DNA of 64,000 bases from Clostridia bacterium (GTDB lineage: Bacteria; Bacillota; Clostridia; Christensenellales; Pumilibacteraceae), in contig JAAWAB010000002.1 in NCBI GenBank assembly GCA_022791915.1, forward strand, positions 124,001 to 188,000, given 5' to 3'. Positions 10,079 through 18,401 of the stretch are shown here, in pieces; positions within the stretch are counted from its first letter, which is position 1; every line of letters begins with the position of its first letter. Below the pieces are notes generated by a model. That model had not been told where the DNA came from and did no database searches. It saw only the letters and a list, made by a program, of their open reading frames with translations. Position numbers and translations under genes: made by a program.

Positions 10079-11881
10079 TTATTGTGCGTATATTCCCACC
10101 GATTGCGCCGCCACAATGCCGCCCACAATCAGATTTTCATAGAATCCGTCTACATACGGTTGGAACCGCAGTTCGCCCGCCTCGAAAAATTGCTTTCTTT
10201 CCGCTTCGGCTTTCTCTATTTTTTCCTTGTCGGCGCCCGTTATCCGCAACACCAACACGTTCACAAGCCGCAACGTGTTTTCCGCCGCAAACCGCAGAAT
10301 CGCCAAACTCTCGGCATGCACGCCGTTTTCCGACGAAGGAAATTGCGCAAGGGCGTTTTGAATGAGCGATTGCGCTTCAATAAATCCCGCAAACGCCGTG
10401 TCGCATTTTTCTTCTTCTTTCATATAGGCAAAGCTGACCGTGCGCTCGATTTCACTGTACAGCCGCGACGCAAATTCCGCCGCATTGCCAAACGCCGCCG
10501 TATAATATTCCTGCCGAATGTCGTCATACGAAAGCGTGTCGTCCGAAAGCGCCCGTCCCATAAGGTAAAAAGCCAACCCGTTGGGATAAAACGCCCGTTG
10601 TAACTGGCAACTCATAAAGCCTTTCATGCCGAGTTTGGGAAGAGAACGGATATCGGCGTACAACACCTGTGCCAACCGTTCCCCGCCGAAATCACGCAGA
10701 ATATCCCACATTAAATGATAATCGAAATCGAAACAATCGCCGCAAAACTGTTTTTGCCAGTCGCGCAGAAAGCGCACGTAAGTGCCCGCGTCATGCGGGT
10801 ATTCCACCTTATTGCATATGTACGGCAAAGGTTTCCCCTGCTCTTCCACCGCATACGGCGCAGTGTACGTGCGGAATATGGGCGCGAACATCATGATAAA
10901 TCGGTCGGGATTATTTATGGTTTCTTCTTGCGGCGCCCAGTACAAATCCAAATACACCAGAAAACAGATTTTTACCGAAAGTCCGCGCGCCGACAGTTGC
11001 GCGTCTATTTCGTTGAGCATGAGAATATACCAGTCGGCGAACCGCTTTTTGGCACAGGCGTCGCATTCGCACACGTTGTTGGAATCGTCCGCCAGCCAAA
11101 AGTGCAATACGTCGATTTCGGGGTGCGCCGCGGCATAAGTTGCCACTTCTTCCGCCATCTTACGCCGCACTTCGGGATTGGAATAGCACAAGTTGGTATT
11201 CAGCGGAATCCCTTTGAAAAACTGCCGTTCTCCGTTCGTTTGGGCAAGCAATATCTGCTTTTCGGGCGGCAACGGTTTGTCCGACGCCTTCCAACCGTTA
11301 CATTGCACGCCCAGACACGCCGTTGTCCAACCGTGCCCCACGGCATGATAAATCATATCGCGTTTGCGGATTTCCGCCACGATTTTTTGCACAAATACCG
11401 CGCTTTGCCGTTCAGTGAGCGTCTGCCCCGTCTTTTTATACCAACGGTCGAAAAATTCAAACGCCGTGCGAAACTGAATGAAATAGCTGTTGAATCCCGC
11501 TTTGGGCGCCCAGTCCACAATGTCCGTCACGTTTTCCAACGATACCGCGCCTTCTATGGTGATACCGCGGTGCCGTGCCGACGGCACTACGTCCGCCGTT
11601 ACCGTAAGTTCGGAAAGCGCGCGGCGGGGAATCCATTCCCCTTTTTCGCCGGGGCGCAAAAACCGACACCCCACCCGCCGCAAAAAATCGTATACGCCCA
11701 ATAACAGCGCACGCGGGCGATTGGCAACAATGCGCCCCTTTCCGCCCACTACGTTCATCGAATACGATTCGTTGAAAATATCGGCGTCGTCGCCGCACAC
11801 AAGTTCGATATTCGGCATCTCGCCGCATATCCGAAACACATATCGATTGAGTTCTTCCGCACAAAATTCCCGCGTTGTCAT
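10079..11881 (-). CDS. DUF4838-type glycoside-hydrolase-like protein
   Basis: ALLLGVYDFLRRVGCRFLRPGEKGEWIP and LHFWLADDSNNVCECDAC, features of DUF4838 / alpha-glucuronidase N-terminus-like proteins. Confidence 0.65.
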   Translation of the reverse strand: MTTREFCAEELNRYVFRICGEMPNIELVCGDDADIFNESYSMNVVGGKGRIVANRPRALLLGVYDFLRRVGCRFLRPGEKGEWIPRRALSELTVTADVVPSARHRGITIEGAVSLENVTDIVDWAPKAGFNSYFIQFRTAFEFFDRWYKKTGQTLTERQSAVFVQKIVAEIRKRDMIYHAVGHGWTTACLGVQCNGWKASDKPLPPEKQILLAQTNGERQFFKGIPLNTNLCYSNPEVRRKMAEEVATYAAAHPEIDVLHFWLADDSNNVCECDACAKKRFADWYILMLNEIDAQLSARGLSVKICFLVYLDLYWAPQEETINNPDRFIMMFAPIFRTYTAPYAVEEQGKPLPYICNKVEYPHDAGTYVRFLRDWQKQFCGDCFDFDYHLMWDILRDFGGERLAQVLYADIRSLPKLGMKGFMSCQLQRAFYPNGLAFYLMGRALSDDTLSYDDIRQEYYTAAFGNAAEFASRLYSEIERTVSFAYMKEEEKCDTAFAGFIEAQSLIQNALAQFPSSENGVHAESLAILRFAAENTLRLVNVLVLRITGADKEKIEKAEAERKQFFEAGELRFQPYVDGFYENLIVGGIVAAQSVGIYAQ

Positions 11882-11899
11882 TCCCGACTCCTTGCCGTG

Positions 11900-13087
11900 T
11901 TAAATATTATCCGCAAACGCTTGCGTCAGTCCTTTATTGATTGCTCCCATAAGCGGCGCGTCTTCCATAAGCGACGAAAAACGTACCTGCCTGCCGCCAA
12001 GGCACCCCGCCACCACCGACAGGAACTCTTCGCCCAGTTCCACAACCGCACCCGAAAGCATAATCACGTCTATATCCATAAATTCCGCCAGATTGTTCGC
12101 CACCGTGCCGATTACGCGTCCCGACGCGTCAAGCACTCTGTGCGTCAACGAGTCGCCCGCCCGATACGCTTCTATCATGCGGCGGATACTCAAATCCCAC
12201 GGCGAAACGTTCTCTTCGGCAAGTTGCAAAGCAAACGGACAACGGGGGTCTGCCAACAATTCACGCTGCACCACGCTCAACGACGAATAAAGCGATATGC
12301 TGTCGTAATAATTGGCGTAGTTGAGATTTTCAAAACTGTCGGAATCGGTGGCGAACATGTTGAGCTTAAAATACCCGATTTCACCCGCAAATCCGTGCGT
12401 TCCTTCGTAAATCTTTCCGTTCACCATGATTGCGGCGCCCGTGCCTACGTCTATGTGAAACATCAACGCATTTTGCACGTCTTTAAGATACGGACCGTAC
12501 ACCTTTTCTCCTTCAAACGCCAGATTGATGTCGTTCCGTACCACCGTGCGGCATCCGAATTCCTGCGTAAATATTTTTTCGAGCGACATGCCCTTAAAAT
12601 TCTTAAAACGGGGATTAAGCAAAAACTCGCCGCTTTCACTGTCTATCAGTCCGGGCGACGCGATTCCTATGCAACAAAGCCGCAGCCCCGATACTTCTTC
12701 GGCGGCAGCGATTTCGCGCACTACGGCAATCACTTTTTCCAAATCGCTCTTTTCAAACCCGATGACTTCCGAAATTTCCCGCCGCAATAAGATGTGCCCT
12801 TGCATATCGGCGGCACACAGCGACAGCGTGCGTCCCGATAAATCGATGGCAACCACATAGCCGAACCGCGCGTTGATTCGCAAGTTGATTCCGCTCCGTC
12901 CCTTTGTATCGCCGTCGCGCAGAATCAAGCCGTCCGCCATGAGTGCGTCGGCTATTTTCCCCACCGCCGTGTTGGAAAGTTTGAGCGCACGCGCCAAATC
13001 GGAGTAGGATTGCGACCGTTCCCGCAAAAGATTGATGATGTCTTCTTTGTTCTTTTTCCGTAAATACGTCTGGTTGCGCTCTCGCAT
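11900..13087 (-). CDS. ROK family transcriptional regulator (HTH + ROK)
   Basis: N-terminal HTH (LLRERSQSYSDLARALKLSNTAVGKIADALMADGLI), ROK body (FHIDVGTGAAIMVNGKIYEGTHGFAGEIGY); start trimmed to MRERNQTYL. Confidence 0.9.
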   Translation of the reverse strand: MRERNQTYLRKKNKEDIINLLRERSQSYSDLARALKLSNTAVGKIADALMADGLILRDGDTKGRSGINLRINARFGYVVAIDLSGRTLSLCAADMQGHILLRREISEVIGFEKSDLEKVIAVVREIAAAEEVSGLRLCCIGIASPGLIDSESGEFLLNPRFKNFKGMSLEKIFTQEFGCRTVVRNDINLAFEGEKVYGPYLKDVQNALMFHIDVGTGAAIMVNGKIYEGTHGFAGEIGYFKLNMFATDSDSFENLNYANYYDSISLYSSLSVVQRELLADPRCPFALQLAEENVSPWDLSIRRMIEAYRAGDSLTHRVLDASGRVIGTVANNLAEFMDIDVIMLSGAVVELGEEFLSVVAGCLGGRQVRFSSLMEDAPLMGAINKGLTQAFADNI

Positions 13088-13207
13088 TGTTTTTCTCTCC
13101 TTACGGGCAGGGAATCTCCACAGGCATACCCGCAAACATGCCGATTCTATCTTTGCCTTTGTTTGCTACCCGCACAGCCCCTATCCACACTTCGGTATAG
13201 CAATCCT

Positions 13208-13236
13208 ATTATACCGTATTTTTGTAAACGGCGCAA
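13208..13236 (-). promoter_or_regulatory. Putative sigma-A promoter of the ROK/GH operon (TTGCGC-17-TATAAT)
   Basis: Minus strand TTGCGC cgtttacaaaaatacgg TATAAT upstream of the ROK gene. Confidence 0.55.
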
Positions 13237-13294
13237 CAAAATATAAACTCGGATAAAATTAAATGTACTTTTTTACGGATTTTGAGAAAGAAAA

Positions 13295-13318
13295 CCCGCT
13301 TTTAACGGGAAAAGCGGG
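13295..13318 (-). terminator. Rho-independent terminator downstream of metallophosphoesterase
   Basis: Minus strand CCCGCTTTT-cccgtt-AAAAGCGGG followed by TTTTCTTTC. Confidence 0.75.
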
Positions 13319-13340
13319 CGTTCGTGTTTATATTTCTTCG

Positions 13341-14540
13341 TTATAGCGTAGTCCCTTCTTCGCAATACTCAATTTGAACGCGCAACCCTTCTTCACCCAA
13401 AAGAATTTTCGTGCCGCCCACTTCGTCGCGCCCGATAAGCGATACTTTGCCCCCTTCTCTGCCGTTTGTGTTCGTCCAGGTGTCGTACCGCGCCGCTTTG
13501 AGTCCGAACGTGTAGCGTACGCCTTCGTGCGTCACGCTTGTGCTGTTCTCGTGCACGTGCCCGAAAAACCAGCCTTCGCAACCATACTGTTTGAGTAGTT
13601 TATGGAACGCGTAATCCGAATCGATGTAGCCGCAATCCAAAATCATACTGCCGCTGTCGCCCGCTTCGTTCTCGGGAATCACAAACGGCTTGAATATTCC
13701 GTAGTCGCCGTCGGGCGTATAAAAATCGTTTTGCGCCGATACGTACCCGTATTTTTGCATGCCGTCGCCTATCGCCCGCATCGGATGATGGAAAAAGCCG
13801 ATACTTTTGGGCGAAACGCCTTTGTTCGCCGCTTTAAGTCGTTCGCTCGTTTGCGTAAACCATTCGATTTGCCCTTCGTACAGTCCCGCTTTGGAGAACA
13901 TGTTTTGGTCACGATCCGATTCGGTGTGCCCGTTGGAATCCATGAGCCACACCACTTCGGTAATTTTATCGCCCTGACGGATTCCCACCGTGAAATTTCC
14001 GTTGCCTTCCACCGTATCAATCGGTCCGCGCTTAAACATGCAATGTTCGGCGCTCGCGTATTGTTCGCACGTCCACTCTATGCCTTTGCGCGTTTCGTTA
14101 TCGTGATTTCCGAACGTAAGCGTCCAAGGAATTTTATAGCTTTCCATTTCCGCAATCAGTCGCTGTATCATGGTGCCCGAATCGTCGAATTCGCCGTATA
14201 CGTTGTCACCCGAAAGCACAATCAAATCGGGCTTTACGCGATTTACGATTTCCCGCATGTGATTAAATGCGCGAACTTCCACGTTCTCGGGTTTCCACCA
14301 CTCCGTCGACCACGCGGGCAACCGTCCTTCGGTTCGTTTCTGCGACGAATCGATAATCTGAATATCGGTGAGTTGCAACACCACCGCGTCGCGCCCCTGC
14401 GGCACGTCTATTACAAAATCCACCACTTCTTCCATTTTCTCTTTCGGTTCCTCTTGCTCTTTGTTGTCGTCTTTGGTTCCGCAACCGCAAATCGAACAAC
14501 CCAACATACCCGCCAGTAAAACCGCCAATGCCTTTTTCAT
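13341..14540 (-). CDS. Calcineurin-like metallophosphoesterase lipoprotein
   Basis: Lipobox LLAGMLGCSICGC; VVLQLTDIQIIDS, VLSGDNVYGEF, FGNHDNE, FGHVHEN metallophosphoesterase motifs. Confidence 0.85.
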   Translation of the reverse strand: MKKALAVLLAGMLGCSICGCGTKDDNKEQEEPKEKMEEVVDFVIDVPQGRDAVVLQLTDIQIIDSSQKRTEGRLPAWSTEWWKPENVEVRAFNHMREIVNRVKPDLIVLSGDNVYGEFDDSGTMIQRLIAEMESYKIPWTLTFGNHDNETRKGIEWTCEQYASAEHCMFKRGPIDTVEGNGNFTVGIRQGDKITEVVWLMDSNGHTESDRDQNMFSKAGLYEGQIEWFTQTSERLKAANKGVSPKSIGFFHHPMRAIGDGMQKYGYVSAQNDFYTPDGDYGIFKPFVIPENEAGDSGSMILDCGYIDSDYAFHKLLKQYGCEGWFFGHVHENSTSVTHEGVRYTFGLKAARYDTWTNTNGREGGKVSLIGRDEVGGTKILLGEEGLRVQIEYCEEGTTL

Positions 14541-14576
14541 TTTTTTCTTCTCCCCGATTGTTTCCCAATCATCGCG

Positions 14577-15833
14577 TTACGCTTTTATGCGCTTACGCCG
14601 TACGCACAACAACGCCGCCGCACCGCAGGCAAGCACAATGCCTCCGCCCACAGCCGTAGCCCCCACGGAACTGCCGCAACCTTTCTTGTCGCCGCCGTTC
14701 GCCGTTCCGCCTACCGTTATGTGCACCGCTTCGCTCGGCTCGCTCTCGCGATATTCAAACGAGTCCACGGGCAACGCCGTAACCGTTACGTCGTACTCGC
14801 CTGCGGGTAATTTTTCATACGAGAATGACGTAGCATATACGATTTCGCTTTTGTCCCCGTATGCAATGCGGTAGCCGTCGGCGTCGGGCACGCGTTTCCA
14901 GGTAATCTTTTTTGCCGCGGCGTCGTTCGTAATTTCAGGCGCCGAAAGCATAGGAATAACGGGCGGCAACGAATCGTCCGCAACCGTAATTTTCACGTCG
15001 TCTATCTGAATATTCGACGTACAACAGTTAATGCTTACGTACCCGAAGTAATCGTAAAGCGGAATATCAAAGGTGCAATCGAGTACCGCCGTGTCGTCGG
15101 CATATAAAACGTATCGTTTGTTGTTTACCACCAGTTTCACGTTGACGAAATCCGCAAAATCTTCATTCGCTTCCACTCCCGGCACCGTGTAAGTTTCGCG
15201 GGAAAGCGTGAGTTTTTCGCCGTATAAGCCGCCGTTGTACATATCGGATATATCCGCCGCCGCGCCGCCGTTCTGAATCACAACGGCATGCCCCGTAATC
15301 TGCGCGTTGGCTTTGTAACGTTGCACGAAAAACACCATGTTGTTGGTACCCGTGTAATGAACGTTGTTTTTCTTGCGGACGGAAAATCCCACCCAACTGC
15401 GCTCGGCTACGCCTTCGGTTAAAAAGCGTACTTTCATCTCCGCGGTAAAGTTTTTCACGCGGAAGTCGCCCTTCGGTCCGATATAAAAGAACGTGTCGGC
15501 ACCCGAAGTGTTGTTTACCGCAAGCACCTTATTGCCGTTTGTTCCCGTTTGGTACGACACGCGCGCTTTTTCACGCAGGTGCGCGTCCATGCCTTGCGCT
15601 TCGCCGCCGCGCAATACGTTGTTGCTCCACGTATCGGCAAACGTTTCGGTTTGTTCGATGTAGTTGCCCGTTTGGTAGCTTTCGAAATCTTCTACAAAAT
15701 CGTCCAACTTGTTTTCCGCCGCCACCGCCGTAGCGCCGCCGCCTATGGCCGCAAAACACAACAGTGCCGCCAGCAAAACGGAACCTATCGCCGCGCTCCA
15801 AAGCGCCGTCCGTTTGCGTACTTTATTTATCAT
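14577..15833 (-). CDS. Exported protein with Cys-containing C-terminal membrane anchor (KKGCGSS...TM...RRKR)
   Basis: N-terminal signal-like TM; LamG-like middle; Fn3-like segment (PVIPMLSAPEITNDAAAKKITWKRVPDADGYRIAY); C-terminus GDKKGCGSSVGATAVGGGIVLACGAAALLCVRRKRIKA. Confidence 0.7.
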   Translation of the reverse strand: MINKVRKRTALWSAAIGSVLLAALLCFAAIGGGATAVAAENKLDDFVEDFESYQTGNYIEQTETFADTWSNNVLRGGEAQGMDAHLREKARVSYQTGTNGNKVLAVNNTSGADTFFYIGPKGDFRVKNFTAEMKVRFLTEGVAERSWVGFSVRKKNNVHYTGTNNMVFFVQRYKANAQITGHAVVIQNGGAAADISDMYNGGLYGEKLTLSRETYTVPGVEANEDFADFVNVKLVVNNKRYVLYADDTAVLDCTFDIPLYDYFGYVSINCCTSNIQIDDVKITVADDSLPPVIPMLSAPEITNDAAAKKITWKRVPDADGYRIAYGDKSEIVYATSFSYEKLPAGEYDVTVTALPVDSFEYRESEPSEAVHITVGGTANGGDKKGCGSSVGATAVGGGIVLACGAAALLCVRRKRIKA

Positions 15834-15878
15834 ACAAAGTTACTCCTTTCGTTTGCAATCCCGATTCCGCAAACGCAA

Positions 15879-17324
15879 TCAATCGAGCACTACCAACACA
15901 CCTTCGCCCGCCGCAAACGTGAGTTGTTTGGTACTTCCCGAAAATTCGGTTTTTTTGCCTTTTTGCACCACGCTGCCGTTTACGCTTTGAGTGAACGTGA
16001 GATTGAGCGTTTCGTTTTCGGTTAAGCTGTTGTTGGTAATGTAAAACGCATTTTTACCTTTGTAGTCGAAACAACCGATTAGCGAATGTTTCCCCGTTGC
16101 CGACGCAAGCAAACCGTACGATTCCAACAAATCGTCGGGCAAAAGTTTTTCGGTACTGGGCATGCTCCCCACCGGAATCACGCCTTTGCTCAACGAACAC
16201 ATCAACACTTCGTCCGCCGCAGCAAGTTGCACGTTCGCCGTTTTCACGTAGTCGTATACTTCGGTCTTGTTGCCCGCCAGGTCGAACATGGCGCCGCTGA
16301 ACTGCTCGCCTTGCCCTTCGGGCGCCGATTGCGCCACCACGCCCGTGAAGTACTGAATCCCTTTGGCGCCGTACGTGAGCGCGGTATTCACCTGCCAAAG
16401 CACGTCCGCCTCGCATGCGGGAATACGCACGTTGTTGTTGTACTTGCACGTGGCAATATACACCCAAAACGGAATGTGCACGTTCTGTGCTTTGCGCCGA
16501 TTGATAGAAAGATTTTCAAAATATCCCGTGCTTAAATTGGGAAAAGCCTTGGATAACGGATAGTAGTCGTAGCTCAACACCTGCGGGTCGCAGATTTCCA
16601 GATAATCGTCTACATACTGTTCCATTGTGTAGCCCACGCTTTTATCGTCGCCTTGGGCTTTGGCGGCTTCCCATTTATCACGGGTACGGTAATAAAATTG
16701 CCAATTTGCCGCATATTTGGGAAAAAGATTGCAGTGCCACAGAGCACCCGTGGTTGTTTCGGGCATGGCTTCCGCCAACTTTTCTTTTCCCGCCGCCAGA
16801 TTCTCGAACTGAATCCGCCCCGGTTCGTCAAACTGCATAACGCCCGCAAACGCATCGTAATTCTTTGCATATATCAGGCTTTTGATATTCGCCGACGAAA
16901 TCACTTCCGCGTTCATGGGCAAAAGATACGCAAGCGAATACTTTTGGCAAAAATTGAGCGCCGTAACCGCGTTGCTCGTGCCTTCGTATAAACCCATTAA
17001 GGTATTTACGCGCGCCTCGCTGTAATCGATATACGTTTGTTCCGATTGGAGATAATCGTAGGTGTATTGCCCCGTTTTTGTGGGAATCCCGTTATACACC
17101 GCTATCGGCATGGTTTTGTAGTCGTGATTCCGCATCCAGAACGAATCGTACGTTTTGTTGTCTACCACTTCGGTCACGGGCGGTTTGGGGGGCGTGGGGT
17201 CTACGGGTTCAATAGGGTCGCCGCCGTCGGGCGGCGGTGTAACCGTTGTTCCGTCGCCGCCGCAACCGAACAAACACCCTACCGACAGAATTGCGGCAAA
17301 CAGTATCGCCAAAGATTTCTTCAT
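15879..17324 (-). CDS. Lipoprotein with TIM-barrel glycosidase-like domain (paralogue of 23795-25261)
   Basis: Lipobox SVGCLFGC; LWHCNLFPKYAANWQFYY...SYDYYPL...GAKGIQYFTG arrangement shared with 23795-25261. Confidence 0.6.
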   Translation of the reverse strand: MKKSLAILFAAILSVGCLFGCGGDGTTVTPPPDGGDPIEPVDPTPPKPPVTEVVDNKTYDSFWMRNHDYKTMPIAVYNGIPTKTGQYTYDYLQSEQTYIDYSEARVNTLMGLYEGTSNAVTALNFCQKYSLAYLLPMNAEVISSANIKSLIYAKNYDAFAGVMQFDEPGRIQFENLAAGKEKLAEAMPETTTGALWHCNLFPKYAANWQFYYRTRDKWEAAKAQGDDKSVGYTMEQYVDDYLEICDPQVLSYDYYPLSKAFPNLSTGYFENLSINRRKAQNVHIPFWVYIATCKYNNNVRIPACEADVLWQVNTALTYGAKGIQYFTGVVAQSAPEGQGEQFSGAMFDLAGNKTEVYDYVKTANVQLAAADEVLMCSLSKGVIPVGSMPSTEKLLPDDLLESYGLLASATGKHSLIGCFDYKGKNAFYITNNSLTENETLNLTFTQSVNGSVVQKGKKTEFSGSTKQLTFAAGEGVLVVLD

Positions 17325-17373
17325 GCTTTTCCTCCCGCCTTTTATAAGGCTTTGCTAAAACGTTTATCTGTGC

Positions 17374-18318
17374 TTATCCTTTGAGTCCGCCCACCGACGT
17401 GTTGTTCATAATCACTTTCTGAAAGCAGGCAAACACAACTAGTACGGGAATAATAGACATCATCATTGCCGCAAGTACAAGCGGAATATTTATGCCCGCC
17501 TCGGCATTGATGCGCTGAATTCCGTACGCAATGGTCGCTTTTTGCGGCGCATACATATAAATGGTGAAATAATCGTTCCAATAGCCTATGCCTTGCAAAA
17601 TACCCACCGAAACGAGAGCGGGCACCGCCATGGGCAACATAATCTGAAAATAAATGCGGAACGGACCCGCGCCGTCGAGTTGCGCCGCCTCGGCGTATCC
17701 CCAAGAAAGATTGCCGTAAAATCCGTGCAACAACAAAAATCCCGTGCCGAATCCGCCCAGAGCGGTAATCAATACGCCCGTGTAGGTGTTAATAAGCCCG
17801 ATATCGTTATACAGGCGATACATTGCCGCCATAGACCCCATTGTGGGAATCATCATAATAACGATTGCCGCCGTAAACAGAATTTTTCTGCCCGGAAAGC
17901 GATATTTGGAAAGCACGTACGCCGTTGCCGAACTCGAACATAAACTCAAAAACGTGCAACCCAAAGTGAGTATTACACTGTTTACGTACATCATGGGCAC
18001 GCCTACGCCGCCGTCGATACGTAACGAAAAACTGTTCACCCAGTTTTCAAACGTCCACCCCTGCGGCAATCCGTTTACGTTGTGAATAAAATCCACCTGC
18101 GTTTTGAACGAATTCATCAGGCACCATAAAAACGGAAACAACAGCGAAACGGCATACACCGTGAAAATAACAAATACAATGCTTATGAGTATGATATCTG
18201 CCGTGCCGCGTTTGATTTTATGTTTTGTTGCGTTCAAAATAGTTGTTCCTTTCCTTAAAATCTTGCGGGCATTCGTCCGCCAAAATGCTGTTTTCGAAGC
18301 ATCTTTCGCCCCAAACAA
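17374..18318 (-). CDS. Carbohydrate ABC transporter permease (MalG/UgpE-like)
   Basis: EAAQLDGAGPFRIYFQIMLPMAVPALVSVGILQGIGYWNDYF (EAA motif); C-terminal SVGGLKG. Confidence 0.9.
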   Translation of the reverse strand: MFGAKDASKTAFWRTNARKILRKGTTILNATKHKIKRGTADIILISIVFVIFTVYAVSLLFPFLWCLMNSFKTQVDFIHNVNGLPQGWTFENWVNSFSLRIDGGVGVPMMYVNSVILTLGCTFLSLCSSSATAYVLSKYRFPGRKILFTAAIVIMMIPTMGSMAAMYRLYNDIGLINTYTGVLITALGGFGTGFLLLHGFYGNLSWGYAEAAQLDGAGPFRIYFQIMLPMAVPALVSVGILQGIGYWNDYFTIYMYAPQKATIAYGIQRINAEAGINIPLVLAAMMMSIIPVLVVFACFQKVIMNNTSVGGLKG

Positions 18319-18401
18319 AGGGAACGGAAGGGGAACGCACAGAGCGGCGCGCCCCTTCTTCCCGTTTGCCTAATCCTTATCGAATTAAGGCTGTTTTTTC
18401 T

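Noticed and set aside
10715-11704. 329-aa + strand ORF opposite the DUF4838 gene
   Set aside because: Shadow ORF for the same reasons
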